Of a stretch of DNA of 34,782 nucleotides, positions 15,503 through 23,669 are shown piece by piece. The translations under genes were made by a program, and so were the position numbers. The stretch's first letter is position 1. Each line of letters begins with the position of its first letter. Source of the stretch: Clostridia bacterium (lineage in GTDB: Bacteria; Bacillota; Clostridia; Oscillospirales; Acutalibacteraceae); contig JAFODQ010000096.1 in assembly GCA_017380615.1 (NCBI GenBank), positions 1 to 34,782 on the forward strand, read 5' to 3'. Under the pieces are notes generated by a model. The model searched no databases and had not been told where the DNA came from. It was given only the letters and a program-made list of their open reading frames with translations.

Positions 15503-15928
15503 ATGGCTCAAAAGGTTGTAGGTTACATTAAACTACAGATTCCCGCTGGTAAGGCAACCCCAGCACCACCAGTTGGTCCTGCTTTAGGTCAGCATGGTGT
15601 AAACATCATGGCATTTACAAAGGAATTCAATGAACGCACAAAGAATGATATGGGTCTCATTATTCCTGTAGTTATCACTGTATATGCCGACCGTTCTTTC
15701 ACATTCATCACAAAGACTCCACCGGCAGCTGTTCTCATCAAGAAGGCTTGCGGTATCGAAAGCGGTTCTGGTGTTCCAAATAAAACTAAGGTTGCAACAA
15801 TTACCGGTGAGCAAGTAAGAAAAATCGCAGAGCAGAAAATGCCTGACCTTAATGCTGCTTCAATTGAAGCTGCTATCTCAATGGTAGCAGGTACAGCACG
15901 TAGCATGGGCGTTACTGTTGTAGATTAA
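15503..15928 (+). CDS. rplK: 50S ribosomal protein L11
   Basis: L11 (141 residues) sits in the GTPase-associated centre of the large subunit. [36 protein letters not shown] is the textbook N-terminus (residues 1-~36), and [24 protein letters not shown] belongs to the RNA-binding C-terminal domain. The start at 15503 follows TGGAGGTG; an upstream in-frame extension from 15422 would translate the leader and is rejected. Followed by rplA as in most bacteria. Confidence 0.97.
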   Translation: MAQKVVGYIKLQIPAGKATPAPPVGPALGQHGVNIMAFTKEFNERTKNDMGLIIPVVITVYADRSFTFITKTPPAAVLIKKACGIESGSGVPNKTKVATITGEQVRKIAEQKMPDLNAASIEAAISMVAGTARSMGVTVVD

Positions 15929-15930
15929 TG

Positions 15931-15963
15931 CTCCCGGGTGGGAGGTAAATCCGATTTAACCAC
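15931..15963 (+). promoter_or_regulatory. L1-binding-like motif between rplK and rplA, with alternative hairpin
   Basis: GTGG (15938-15941) pairs with CCAC (15960-15963) around GAGG and a TAAAT/ATTTA stem (15946-15950 / 15954-15958). A competing hairpin CTCCC (15931-15935) / GGGAG (15940-15944) would use the same bases, so only one can form. Located between the rplK stop and the rplA ribosome site (GGGAGG at 15970-15975). Confidence 0.5.
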
Positions 15964-15984
15964 TCTATTGGGAGGAAAAGAATT

Positions 15985-16692
15985 ATGAAACATGGTAAAA
16001 AATATGTAGAGAGCGCAAAGCTTGTAGATAAGACAAGACTCTACGAGGTTAAAGAAGCTCTCGACCTTGCAGCAAAGACTGCAAGTGCAAAGTTCGATGA
16101 AACTGTTGAACTTCACATCCGTCTTGGTGTTGACTCTCGTCATGCTGACCAGCAGGTTAGAGGCGCTGTTGTTCTTCCAAACGGTACAGGTAAAAAGGTT
16201 CGCGTAGCTGTTTTCGCAAAGGGCGATGCTGCTAAGGCTGCAGAAGCTGCAGGTGCAGATATCGTTGGCGAGATGGATCTCGTTGAGAGAATCCAGGGCG
16301 GCTTCATGGATTTCGATGTTTGTATTGCAACACCTGACATGATGGGTCTTGTTGGTCGTCTTGGTAAGGTTCTTGGTCCTAGAGGTCTTATGCCTTCACC
16401 AAAGGCTGGTACTGTTACTCCTGATGCAGCTAAGGCTGTTGAAGAAGCTAAGGCTGGTAAGATTGAGTACCGTCTTGACAAAACAAACATCATTCACTGC
16501 CCAATCGGTAAGGCATCTTTCGGTGCAGATAAGCTTACTGAGAACGCAATGGCTCTTCTTAATGCAGTTATTAAGGCAAAGCCAGCAGCAACAAAGGGTA
16601 CTTACATCCGTTCATGCGTAGTTGCAACTACAATGGGCCCTGGTATCCGTGTTAACGCTGCAAAGCTTACAGGTGCTCCTGTAGAAGAATAA
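15985..16692 (+). CDS. rplA: 50S ribosomal protein L1
   Basis: L1 (235 residues) forms the mobile L1 stalk and often represses its own operon by binding the mRNA. Visible are [24 protein letters not shown], the domain II region [42 protein letters not shown] and the C-terminal [11 protein letters not shown]. Ribosome site GGGAGGAAAAG before the ATG. The motifs before rplK and rplA are candidate targets of this protein. Confidence 0.97.
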   Translation: MKHGKKYVESAKLVDKTRLYEVKEALDLAAKTASAKFDETVELHIRLGVDSRHADQQVRGAVVLPNGTGKKVRVAVFAKGDAAKAAEAAGADIVGEMDLVERIQGGFMDFDVCIATPDMMGLVGRLGKVLGPRGLMPSPKAGTVTPDAAKAVEEAKAGKIEYRLDKTNIIHCPIGKASFGADKLTENAMALLNAVIKAKPAATKGTYIRSCVVATTMGPGIRVNAAKLTGAPVEE

Positions 16693-16699
16693 AAAATAC

Positions 16700-16728
16700 T
16701 TGACATATCAATATTGATGTGTTAAACT
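16700..16728 (+). promoter_or_regulatory. Promoter of rplJ-rplL
   Basis: TTGACA (16700-16705), 17 bases, TAAACT (16723-16728). It separates rplJL transcription from rplKA, with no clear terminator between. Confidence 0.65.
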
Positions 16729-16731
16729 ACT

Positions 16732-16860
16732 TGTGCTGTTCTAAAGACAGCAGGTGCAAATTTTGTTTAATGGTCTATACCGCCTGCCGAGGAATGTGCT
16801 TATTTACTTGTTATATTTATGAGTAACTATGCCCTCCCTCGCATTGCGGGAGGGCATTTA
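16732..16860 (+). ncRNA. Ribosomal protein L10 leader
   Basis: The leader carries the L10-leader hallmarks AAAGACAGCAGGTGC (16743-16757) pairing across to GCCTGCCGAGGAA (16781-16793), a kink-turn-type site for the L10(L12)4 complex. Further on, ATGCCCTCCC (16829-16838) / GGGAGGGCAT (16848-16857) forms a strong hairpin before the rplJ ribosome site; its T-tail is weak. Feedback by L10 on transcription or translation of rplJL is the known role of this family. Confidence 0.8.
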
Positions 16861-16895
16861 AATTTGGCAAAATAATGTAACGGAGGTGAATTTAT

Positions 16896-17414
16896 TTGCC
16901 AAGCGAAAAGATTTTAGAAGCAAAAAAGGCTGAGGTTGCTGCAATCGCAGAGAGACTTCAGAATGCATGCGCAGGTGTTATCGTTGACTACAAGGGTATC
17001 AATGTTGCTGACGATACAGCTCTTCGTAAGGAACTTCGTGAAGCTGGTGTTAACTACACAGTTACAAAGAACACTATGATTGAGCTTGCTATCAAGGGCA
17101 CAGAGCTTGAGGGTCTCGGTGAATGTCTCGCAGGTACAACAGCTCTTGCTACATCTGATGATGATTATGTTGCTGCTGCAAGAATCCTTTGCAAGTATGC
17201 ATCAAAGCATGAGAATTTCAAAGTTAAGAGTGGTTTCCTTGATAATGAGGTTATCAGTCTTGAAAAGATCGACAGTCTTGCAAAGCTTCCATCAAGAGAA
17301 GTATTGCTCGCAACTGTTTGCAGCGTGTTCCAGGCTCCTATCGCAGCCTTTGCACGTGGCGTTCAGGCTATTGTTGATAAGAATGGCGAAACAGCAGAGG
17401 CAGCTGCTGAATAA
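16896..17414 (+). CDS. rplJ: 50S ribosomal protein L10
   Basis: L10 (172 residues) anchors the L7/L12 stalk. LRKELREAGVNYTVTKNTM and LAGTTALATSDDDYVAAARIL are typical; the C-terminal helix (FQAPIAAFARGVQAIVDKNGE) binds L7/L12 dimers. The start codon is TTG at 16896, seven bases after GGAGGTG (16882-16888). It is followed by rplL with about 65 bases between. Confidence 0.96.
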   Translation: MPSEKILEAKKAEVAAIAERLQNACAGVIVDYKGINVADDTALRKELREAGVNYTVTKNTMIELAIKGTELEGLGECLAGTTALATSDDDYVAAARILCKYASKHENFKVKSGFLDNEVISLEKIDSLAKLPSREVLLATVCSVFQAPIAAFARGVQAIVDKNGETAEAAAE

Positions 17415-17479
17415 TTACTGCTGAAAACATATTAAAATAATAAGCCCGAAAGGCAATAAATTAATTGGAGGAAATTAAA

Positions 17480-17857
17480 ATGGCATCTGAAAAGATTACT
17501 GCTATTGTTGAAGAATTAAAGACACTCACAGTTCTTGAGCTCTCAGAGCTTGTTAAGGCTGTAGAAGATGAGTTTGGTGTATCTGCTGCTGCAGCTGTTG
17601 CAGTTGCTGCACCTGTTGATGGTGGCGCTGCTGCTGTTGAAGAGAAGACAGAGTTCGACGTTGTACTTGCTGAAGTTGGTGCAAACAAGATCGCTGTTAT
17701 CAAGGTTGTTCGTGAGCTCACAGGTCTTGGCCTTGCTGAAGCAAAGGCAAAGGTTGACGGTGCTCCTGCAACAATCAAGGAAGCTGCTTCTAAGGATGAC
17801 GCTGAAGCTGCAAAGGCAAAGCTTGAAGAAGCTGGCGCAAAGGTTGAACTTAAGTAA
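17480..17857 (+). CDS. rplL: 50S ribosomal protein L7/L12
   Basis: L7/L12 (125 residues) recruits translation GTPases. The N-terminal dimer domain ends in [19 protein letters not shown], then an Ala/Val-rich hinge of about 20 residues and the C-terminal [20 protein letters not shown] domain with [15 protein letters not shown]. Start at 17480 follows GGAGGAAATTAAA; the in-frame start at 17465 lies inside that ribosome site. A strong terminator follows, so rpoB and rpoC, the usual next genes, are not part of this unit. Confidence 0.97.
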   Translation: MASEKITAIVEELKTLTVLELSELVKAVEDEFGVSAAAAVAVAAPVDGGAAAVEEKTEFDVVLAEVGANKIAVIKVVRELTGLGLAEAKAKVDGAPATIKEAASKDDAEAAKAKLEEAGAKVELK

Positions 17858-17875
17858 TTTAAGCTTTAACAACTT

Positions 17876-17907
17876 ACTCCCCGACATAAGTCGGGGAGTT
17901 TTTATTT
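17876..17907 (+). terminator. Terminator of rplJ-rplL
   Basis: A perfect 10-bp stem ACTCCCCGAC / GTCGGGGAGT (17876-17885 / 17890-17899), loop ATAA, then TTTTTATTT. Confidence 0.93.
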
Positions 17908-17934
17908 GACTTGAAAAGGCTTTTGTGATATATA
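17906..17934 (+). promoter_or_regulatory. Promoter of trmO-fliB-ybaK
   Basis: TTGACT (17906-17911), 17 bases, TATATA (17929-17934), immediately after the rplL terminator. Confidence 0.5.
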
Positions 17935-17964
17935 TTTATTGTATTTCGCAAAGGCGGTTTTTTT

Positions 17965-18651
17965 ATGTCTAAAAGAGAAAGCTATACAATTGAACCAATT
18001 GCCTTTATCAGCAATGGCTACAACGAAAAGTTTGGAGTGCCTCGTCAGAGTGGATTGGCAAATAGTGTTAAATCAGTCATAACCTTCACTGAAGGCTACA
18101 CGGATGAGAATTGCTTGCGTGGTATTGAACAGTACTCTCATCTATGGCTCATCTGGGGCTTTTCTGAAAATGACGGGAAGTGGTCTGCTACGGTGAGGCC
18201 GCCTAAATTAGGCGGCAATAAAAGAACGGGTGTGTTTGCAACCCGCTCTCCGTTTCGTCCTAATGGTCTCGGACTTTCCTGCGTTAAGCTTGAAGGTGTT
18301 GAAAAAAAACAAGGCTGCAATGTGCTTATTGTTTCAGGTGCAGATCTGAAAAACGGAACGCCTGTTTTTGATATTAAACCATATCTTCCTTATGTTGATT
18401 CAATTCCCGACGCGATGGGTGGATTTTCTGATGAGCATAGCAGTGACTTTTGCCGGATTTCTTTTGAATGTGAAACATTTATTCCTGAGGAAGATAAAAA
18501 TCAAATTGAGGAAATTCTTTCTCTTGATCCAAAGCCACAGTATCAGACAGACGAGTGCAGGGTTTATGGATTGAGCTATAAAAACTACAACGTGAAATTT
18601 ATGTATCAGGATGAAAGGATTATTGTGAAGGAGATTTCAGAGACTGAATGA
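17965..18651 (+). CDS. trmO: tRNA t6A37 N6-methyltransferase TrmO/TsaA
   Basis: The 228-residue protein belongs to the TrmO (YaeB/TsaA) family, which methylates N6-threonylcarbamoyladenosine at position 37 of threonine tRNA, improving decoding of ACY codons. Visible are PIAFISN, FGVPRQSGL, the GIEQYSHLWLIWGF segment and TGVFATRSPFRPNGLGLS, the family signature. The C-terminal part (residues 160-228) is the usual smaller domain. Ribosome site AAAGGCGG lies before the ATG. Its stop overlaps the next start by 4 bases (ATGA). Interesting neighbours: thrS lies 6 kb away. Confidence 0.88.
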   Translation: MSKRESYTIEPIAFISNGYNEKFGVPRQSGLANSVKSVITFTEGYTDENCLRGIEQYSHLWLIWGFSENDGKWSATVRPPKLGGNKRTGVFATRSPFRPNGLGLSCVKLEGVEKKQGCNVLIVSGADLKNGTPVFDIKPYLPYVDSIPDAMGGFSDEHSSDFCRISFECETFIPEEDKNQIEEILSLDPKPQYQTDECRVYGLSYKNYNVKFMYQDERIIVKEISETE

Positions 18652-19643
18652 TTTATATTAAGCCGTCGTTTTTTGATAAATTCAGGTGCACAGCTTCAGT
18701 CTGTACAGACAATTGCTGTGTGGGATGGGAGATAGATGTTGACGAAGATACCTTGGCTGTCTATAAGCAGATGAAAGGTGAATTCGGAGACAGAGTGAGA
18801 GAAAACCTCACAAGGTCAGAGGATGGGAGCATCTGTTTCAGCCTTTGCGAGGGTGAAAGGTGCGCCTTTCTCAATAAGGATAATCTTTGCGATATCATAA
18901 ATCATTGCGGTGAAAGTGGACTTTGTGATATATGCAGGGAGCACCCCAGGTTTTATGAGTGGTTTCCCGGTGTGACCGAGTGTGGACTCGGTCTTTGCTG
19001 CGAGGAGGTTTGTCGGTTGCTTCTTTGCGAGGGCTTCACTCTTGTGGCAGAAGGTGATGGTGAAGAGCTCAATGTTGAAGATAAGCAAGATATAATTGAA
19101 TCAGATAAATATATATTTATCTCTGCATTCCGTGAAGCTCTTTTTGATGTGCTTTTCTCTGATGCTTCGCTTGAAGAAAAGCTTGATAAGATTATGTCTC
19201 ATACGGAGAAAATGACAGGTAGAAGCCTTGTGTTACCAAGGTCGGAGGAGCTTGTTGATAGCTATATGGACACTGAGCCTATTGATGATTCATGGACGCA
19301 ACATATGAAATCAATAAAAGAAGATCTTGGAAAAATCAGAGAATTTAAAATGGATTTCTTCGAGATTAATAACAATGAATATTCAAGAATTCTCGCTTAT
19401 ATCCTTTACAGACATCTCATAAAATCTGTTTTTGATGATGCAGTTTATGAGAGAGTCTTATTTTGCTTGAACGCATTGAAGATGATAATGATTTTTGATG
19501 TTAAGTCTTATATGGATGATGGAGTTATCACACTTCGACACAGAATCGATAATCTCAAAAGATGGTCAAAGCAGATTGAATATAGCGAGGATAACACAGA
19601 TTATTTGATTTTCGGAAGTGATGGAAATGGCAAAGAAGCCTGA
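18648..19643 (+). CDS. FliB-like protein lysine N-methylase
   Basis: The 331-residue protein matches the FliB/YkgJ-like group, known for lysine methylation of flagellin in enterobacteria. The cysteine-rich first third holds CTDNCCVGWEIDVD, CEGERCAFLN, CDI, CDICREHPRFYEW and CGLGLCCEEVCRLL, which probably bind a metal or Fe-S cluster. The rest is helical with no catalytic motif I can name. No flagellar or flagellin gene is in this window, so the substrate is open. It overlaps trmO by 4 bases and ybaK by 17, and so is translated in step with two tRNA-related genes. Confidence 0.7.
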   Translation: MIYIKPSFFDKFRCTASVCTDNCCVGWEIDVDEDTLAVYKQMKGEFGDRVRENLTRSEDGSICFSLCEGERCAFLNKDNLCDIINHCGESGLCDICREHPRFYEWFPGVTECGLGLCCEEVCRLLLCEGFTLVAEGDGEELNVEDKQDIIESDKYIFISAFREALFDVLFSDASLEEKLDKIMSHTEKMTGRSLVLPRSEELVDSYMDTEPIDDSWTQHMKSIKEDLGKIREFKMDFFEINNNEYSRILAYILYRHLIKSVFDDAVYERVLFCLNALKMIMIFDVKSYMDDGVITLRHRIDNLKRWSKQIEYSEDNTDYLIFGSDGNGKEA

Positions 19644-20103
19644 AAAGACCAATGCAATGCGACTTCTTGACCAGAAAAAGGTGCAATATACGGTTCACGA
19701 TTATTCTCAATCGGGGATGATTGCGGGGGAGGATGTTGCAAAGGTTCTTGGTGAAGACCCTTCACAGGTATTCAAAACACTTGTGACTGTGGGCAAAACG
19801 GGACAGCACTATGTGTTTCTTGTTCCGGTGTGCAGTGAGCTTGATTTGAAGAAGGCTGCAAGCGCTGTCGGTGAAAAATACATTGAAATGATAAAATCCA
19901 AGGATTTGCTGGGACTTACAGGGTACATTCACGGAGGCTGTTCGCCGGTGGGTATGAAGAAGATTTTTCCAACAACCATTGATAGTTCTGCACAGCGACT
20001 TGACAAAATATTTTTCAGTGCAGGGAAAATCGGTTTGCAGCTGGAGGTTCAGGTGGCCGATATTGAAAAAGTAATAAAATATCAGTTTGCAGAAATTTGC
20101 TAA
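19627..20103 (+). CDS. ybaK: Cys-tRNA(Pro)/YbaK-family deacylase
   Basis: This 158-residue cytosolic protein matches the YbaK/EbsC branch of the trans-editing family, which hydrolyses Cys-tRNA(Pro) formed by ProRS error. KKVQYTVHDYS is followed by AKVLGEDPSQVFKTLV, with the conserved catalytic Lys in VFKTL, then HYVFLVPVCSELDLKKAA and GGCSPVGMKK. I chose ATG 19627 because GGAAG at 19614-19618 is well spaced; ATG 19621 and GTG 19618 are possible. It overlaps the FliB-like gene by 17 bases and ends at a strong terminator. Confidence 0.88.
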   Translation: MAKKPEKTNAMRLLDQKKVQYTVHDYSQSGMIAGEDVAKVLGEDPSQVFKTLVTVGKTGQHYVFLVPVCSELDLKKAASAVGEKYIEMIKSKDLLGLTGYIHGGCSPVGMKKIFPTTIDSSAQRLDKIFFSAGKIGLQLEVQVADIEKVIKYQFAEIC

Positions 20104-20136
20104 AAAAAGAGAAGGGATGACACCCTTCTCTTTTTT
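20103..20136. terminator. Bidirectional terminator, ybaK and HAD gene
   Basis: AAAAAAGAGAAGGG (20103-20116) and CCCTTCTCTTTTTT (20123-20136), loop ATGACA; perfect stem with A and T tracts on both sides, between convergent genes. Confidence 0.92.
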
Positions 20137-20813
20137 CATAATATATTTTTGATTTCTGCCAGCTTTTCAACTGTATATGTAGGCTTGATTTCAGGTGGGG
20201 CTGTCGCTCCGTTAGGGTTAAACCAGATTGTTTCGATTCCGAAATTGTTGCCGCCCATTATATCTGCAGAAATGTTATCTCCAATAAGAATCAACTCTTT
20301 TTTTTCGGGATAACCAAGCTTGCTGTAACAATAATCAAAGAATCTTAAATCGGGCTTCTGGATACCGATGTCTTCTGAAAGGAACAGCTCTTTGAAATAT
20401 TTATCATATTTACCGATTTTAACTCTGCTTTCCTGAACAAAACGGAAGCCGTTTGAGACTACATATAAATCATATTTTGGGTGGAGATAATCAAGCAGCT
20501 CATAAGCGCCCTCGACGGGATATGCACCACGGGCAACACCATTCTCAAATTCTTCTTCAATTATTGTTCCGTCATATTCAATTCCAAGCTTTGCAAGAAT
20601 TATATTCCAACGATTTGCTCTGAGATAGGGCTTGTCGATATCACCATTTTCGAGTCTTTTCCATATCTTAACATTTTCAGTTATAAATGTCTCGAAAACA
20701 TTCTCATTATATTCAAAGCCCAGCTTCTCAAAAATGTCCATAATGGAGTGCCGGGCGCATTCATTGAAGTCGATTATTGTATTATCAAGGTCAAGAAGAA
20801 CAATCTTTTTCAT
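20136..20813 (-). CDS. HAD phosphatase, YjjG-like
   Basis: The 225-residue cytosolic hydrolase shows all four HAD motifs: DLDNTI (nucleophile and acid Asp) at residues ~7-12, VVSNG, the Lys in IQKPD, and IGDNISADIMGG. The alpha-helical cap after motif I fits class C1. Size and the overall layout match YjjG-type nucleotidases (non-canonical pyrimidine mononucleotides). Substrate is not certain. Start at 20813 follows AAAGGTG; a longer in-frame start at 20855 would run back to the Mrp stop. About 47 bases downstream of mrp, probably cotranscribed. Confidence 0.82.
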   Translation of the reverse strand: MKKIVLLDLDNTIIDFNECARHSIMDIFEKLGFEYNENVFETFITENVKIWKRLENGDIDKPYLRANRWNIILAKLGIEYDGTIIEEEFENGVARGAYPVEGAYELLDYLHPKYDLYVVSNGFRFVQESRVKIGKYDKYFKELFLSEDIGIQKPDLRFFDYCYSKLGYPEKKELILIGDNISADIMGGNNFGIETIWFNPNGATAPPEIKPTYTVEKLAEIKNIL

Positions 20814-20860
20814 TTCATCACCTTTTAAAACAGGGGCTGTGTGTACAGCCCCCATATAGA

Positions 20861-21688
20861 TTAAAGTAAACCTGAAATTTTATCTGCAATATTGTCAAGC
20901 CATTCACCATCAAACAGCTCGATTGCACCTGCATCAACAGCTGCAGCAAGCTTATTGTTGATGGGGATTTGTGAAACAGTGTCCACATTGTGCGCAGCAG
21001 CAATTTCCTCAATGTGGCTTTCGCCGAAGATTGAGTGCTTCTTGCCACAATCAGGGCACTCAAAGTATGCCATGTTCTCTGCCAGTGCGAGAATCGGAAT
21101 GTTCATAAGGTTTGCCATCTTAACAGCCTTTTCCACAATCATGCCGACAAGCTCCTGTGGTGATGCAACAATAACGATTCCATCAACGGGAATGCTCTGG
21201 AAAACTGTGAGGGGGACATCACCCGTGCCGGGTGGCATGTCCACAAACATAAAATCAACATCGTTCCAGATAACATCTGTCCAGAATTGCTTTACAGCAC
21301 CTGCGATAACGGGACCTCTCCATACAACGGGGTCTGTGTCGTTTTCAAGAAGAAGGTTGACAGACATTATTTCAATGCCGGTTTTTGATTTGCAGGGTAA
21401 AATGCCGTTTTCTGTGCCCATTGCCTTCTCCTTGATGCCAAAGGCCTTGGGAATTGATGGACCTGTGATATCAGCATCGAGTACTGCTGCCTGGTAGCCT
21501 CTTCTCTGCATTGTAACGGCTAAAAGGGAGGTAACAAGTGATTTACCGACACCACCCTTGCCGCTGACAACGCCTATAACCTTTTTGATATTTGAAAGCT
21601 CGTGTGATTTTTCAATCAGGCTTTCTGGCTGTTGTCTTGAAGCACAGTTCTGTGAACATGTGCTGCAATCATGTGTGCATTCGCTCAT
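20861..21688 (-). CDS. Mrp/NBP35-family Fe-S cluster carrier ATPase
   Basis: The 275-residue P-loop ATPase carries Fe-S clusters to target proteins in the cytosol. The N-terminus has a Cys-rich patch (CTHDCSTCSQNC, as in NBP35-type members), then the Walker A GKGGVGKS at residues ~43-50, DADITGPSIP, MPPGTGD and the cluster-binding CPDC near residue 215. Ribosome site AGGAGATG; promoter at 21718-21746. Adjacent HAD gene downstream. Nearby NifU-C-like gene (28008) is the other Fe-S gene of this window. Confidence 0.92.
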   Translation of the reverse strand: MSECTHDCSTCSQNCASRQQPESLIEKSHELSNIKKVIGVVSGKGGVGKSLVTSLLAVTMQRRGYQAAVLDADITGPSIPKAFGIKEKAMGTENGILPCKSKTGIEIMSVNLLLENDTDPVVWRGPVIAGAVKQFWTDVIWNDVDFMFVDMPPGTGDVPLTVFQSIPVDGIVIVASPQELVGMIVEKAVKMANLMNIPILALAENMAYFECPDCGKKHSIFGESHIEEIAAAHNVDTVSQIPINNKLAAAVDAGAIELFDGEWLDNIADKISGLL

Positions 21689-21717
21689 AAAAAATCATCT
21701 CCTAATAATTCCTTAAT

Positions 21718-21746
21718 AATATAACACACTCACGGATAAATATCAA
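21718..21746 (-). promoter_or_regulatory. Promoter of mrp-HAD
   Basis: Minus strand TTGATA (21746-21741), 17 bases, TATATT (21723-21718). Confidence 0.6.
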
Positions 21747-21799
21747 TAAACATAAACCTAAATATTTACAAATTATTTGGTATTTGTGGGGCGTAGCTA

Positions 21800-21828
21800 T
21801 TGACTTTTTTCTTAAAATTTTATATAAT
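21800..21828 (+). promoter_or_regulatory. Promoter of rpmH-rnpA-yidD-yidC-jag
   Basis: TTGACT (21800-21805), 17 bases, TATAAT (21823-21828). The 113-base leader after it can form two short hairpins: TGCTAC/GTAGCA (21835-21840 / 21858-21863) and CAGGCA/TGCCTG (21882-21887 / 21912-21917). No DnaA box (TTATCCACA) was seen nearby. Confidence 0.8.
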
Positions 21829-21942
21829 GTCATCTGCTACTGTCGAAAAGTATGTATGTAGCAAATCGAATTATTAAATAACAGGCAACAAAACTTCTTT
21901 AACTTCGCAAATGCCTGAATATACAAGATAGGAGAAATAAAA

Positions 21943-22077
21943 ATGAAAAGAACTTATCAGCCAAAGAAAAGACACAGAAAGATGGAGCACGGCTTCCGCA
22001 AGAGAATGGCAGACAGAAACGGTCGCAAGGTACTTGCTCGTCGTCGTAAAAAAGGCAGAAAGCAGCTCACATACTAA
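21943..22077 (+). CDS. rpmH: 50S ribosomal protein L34
   Basis: This 44-residue basic protein reads [20 protein letters not shown] and ends KKGRKQLTY; it is L34 of the large subunit. It is easily missed because it is so short. AGGAGAAATAAAA precedes the ATG. It leads the conserved rpmH-rnpA-yidD-yidC-jag group. The dnaA gene, which usually lies on the other side, is replaced here by divergent mrp. Confidence 0.97.
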   Translation: MKRTYQPKKRHRKMEHGFRKRMADRNGRKVLARRRKKGRKQLTY

Positions 22078-22104
22078 TTGAAGGGGCTCCCCGAGGAGAA
22101 CAAT

Positions 22105-22455
22105 GTGTCAGACTTCGTCACACTCAAGAACAATACTGACTTTCGTCGGCTGTATAATAGAGGAATAAGCATCACTAATCCTGCGCTGGTTATTTATTAT
22201 TCAAAGAACCGCGCGGGAATTTGTCGCATAGGTATAACAACAAGCAAAAAAATCGGCAATGCAGTGGAGCGTAATCATTCAAGAAGGCTTCTTAAAGAGG
22301 CTTTTAGGAGTATTTGTCCTCAGGTTAAGCCACAGTACGATATTGTTATTGTTGCAAGAAGTAAAACGAAGTATATGAAAAGTACACGCCTGGCAGAAAT
22401 TATGCTTGGAATCTTTGAAGTACAGAATATGCTTGAAACGGAGAGTGAAGCCTGA
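22105..22455 (+). CDS. rnpA: Ribonuclease P protein component
   Basis: RnpA (116 residues) is the protein subunit of RNase P, which trims tRNA 5' ends. [24 protein letters not shown] N-terminus, [28 protein letters not shown] (RNR signature region) and YDIVIVAR are typical. I place the start at GTG 22105, preceded by GAGGAG (22093-22098); the frame extends back to a TTG at 22078, right after the rpmH stop, but has no ribosome site there. Its last base overlaps the yidD ATG (TGATG). Confidence 0.94.
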   Translation: MSDFVTLKNNTDFRRLYNRGISITNPALVIYYSKNRAGICRIGITTSKKIGNAVERNHSRRLLKEAFRSICPQVKPQYDIVIVARSKTKYMKSTRLAEIMLGIFEVQNMLETESEA

Positions 22456-22682
22456 TGAAGATGGCTTTGATGAAGCTGATAAAATTTTATCAGCGCCGTA
22501 TTTCTCCGCTTTTCGGACCAAAGTGCAGATACTATCCCACCTGCTCCCAATATGCTCTTGAGGCATTGGAGAAGCACGGTGTTATCAAAGGCTCATTGCT
22601 GGCAATCCGCAGACTTATGCGATGCAATATTTTCTTCCCGGGTGGTGTGGACCCTGTCCCACCAAAAAAAGAGAAAAAGTAA
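22455..22682 (+). CDS. yidD: Membrane protein insertion efficiency factor YidD
   Basis: YidD (75 residues) is a small, membrane-associated protein that helps YidC insert proteins. [20 protein letters not shown] and [14 protein letters not shown] are the family signature, followed by [13 protein letters not shown]. It overlaps rnpA by one base and is followed by yidC after 24 bases, the standard order. The ATG at 22455 has no separate ribosome site; coupling to rnpA is likely. A start at 22461 is also possible. Confidence 0.94.
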   Translation: MKMALMKLIKFYQRRISPLFGPKCRYYPTCSQYALEALEKHGVIKGSLLAIRRLMRCNIFFPGGVDPVPPKKEKK

Positions 22683-22706
22683 ACTTAAGAAAAGGAAACA
22701 AGAAAT

Positions 22707-23660
22707 ATGTTTGAAGTTATTGAAAAATTTCTTGCTGTACCCTTCGGTTGGGTTCTGAGCGCCCTTTATAATCTTACAGGAAGCTACATTCTTGCTATTG
22801 CTATTCTTACACTCGCTGTGCGTCTTCTTATTCTTCCTGCATCGATTTCACAGCAGAAAAATTCAGCAAAGCAGGTAAGACTTAACACAAAGGTTAACAA
22901 AATCAAAACCAAATATGCAGGTAACCAGCAGAAGATCCAGGAAGAAACCCAGGCTCTTTATCAGCGTGAAGGCTTTGGGGCATCAAATATGGGTTGTTCA
23001 TCTCTGCTTATTTCAATGTTTGTTATGCTTGGTCTTTATGGTGTTATCCGTACGCCTATTTCAAGTGTTTTGAATTTCAGTAATGAGCTCATTGAAAAAA
23101 TCAGGGTTGCTCTCGGTATCGTCATTGAAACAGGCAAAAAGGGCAACAACACAAGAACCTTCCAGCTTGAGATTCTTAATAAGTTTTCTGAAAACAAGGA
23201 AGCACTCACAGATGTTCTTTCAGCAGAGCAGTTCAGTGCACTTGAGACCTTGAGAGAAAAATTTACCATTTTTGGTATCGACCTTACTCTCACACCGGAT
23301 AGCAAGGACCCGAGCATTTTGTGGTTGATTCCTATTCTTGCGGGTCTTACAGCTCTTGCCTCATCTGTTTTTATGTATATCAGACAGCGCAAGCAGAATC
23401 CCGAAATGGCAAAGAATCCAACTATGGGATGTATGACATTCATGTCTCCTGCTATGTCCTTGTGGTTCACATTTATGTTCCCGGCAGGTGTAGGCGTTTA
23501 CTGGATTATTTCAAATATCATCTCATTTGTTCAGCAGGTTGTGCTCACAAATATTTACAGTCCCAAGAAGGTTATTGCTCAGCAGATGGTAGATGAAACC
23601 GTTAAGAGGCGTTCAAGAGAGAACAATGTTAAACGCCGTGTAGAAAATGAAAACAAGTAA
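22707..23660 (+). CDS. yidC: Membrane protein insertase YidC/Oxa1
   Basis: YidC (317 residues) inserts membrane proteins alone or with SecYEG. The first span is VLSALYNLTGSYILAIAILT, then the Oxa1 core with ILPASISQQKN and a charged cytoplasmic loop (residues ~50-92), MGCSSLLISMFVMLGLYGVI, a ~70-residue soluble stretch (130-200), and the last spans (LIPILAGLTALASSV, MSPAMSLWFTFMFPAGVGVYWIISN). The C-terminus is basic, as in ribosome-binding family members. The soluble stretch between spans is rather long for the Firmicutes SpoIIIJ type. Confidence 0.95.
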   Translation: MFEVIEKFLAVPFGWVLSALYNLTGSYILAIAILTLAVRLLILPASISQQKNSAKQVRLNTKVNKIKTKYAGNQQKIQEETQALYQREGFGASNMGCSSLLISMFVMLGLYGVIRTPISSVLNFSNELIEKIRVALGIVIETGKKGNNTRTFQLEILNKFSENKEALTDVLSAEQFSALETLREKFTIFGIDLTLTPDSKDPSILWLIPILAGLTALASSVFMYIRQRKQNPEMAKNPTMGCMTFMSPAMSLWFTFMFPAGVGVYWIISNIISFVQQVVLTNIYSPKKVIAQQMVDETVKRRSRENNVKRRVENENK

Positions 23661-23669
23661 GGTGAAAAT

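Noticed and set aside
21840..21942. Search for origin features such as DnaA boxes before rpmH
   Set aside because: No TTATCCACA-like boxes were seen; only small hairpins.
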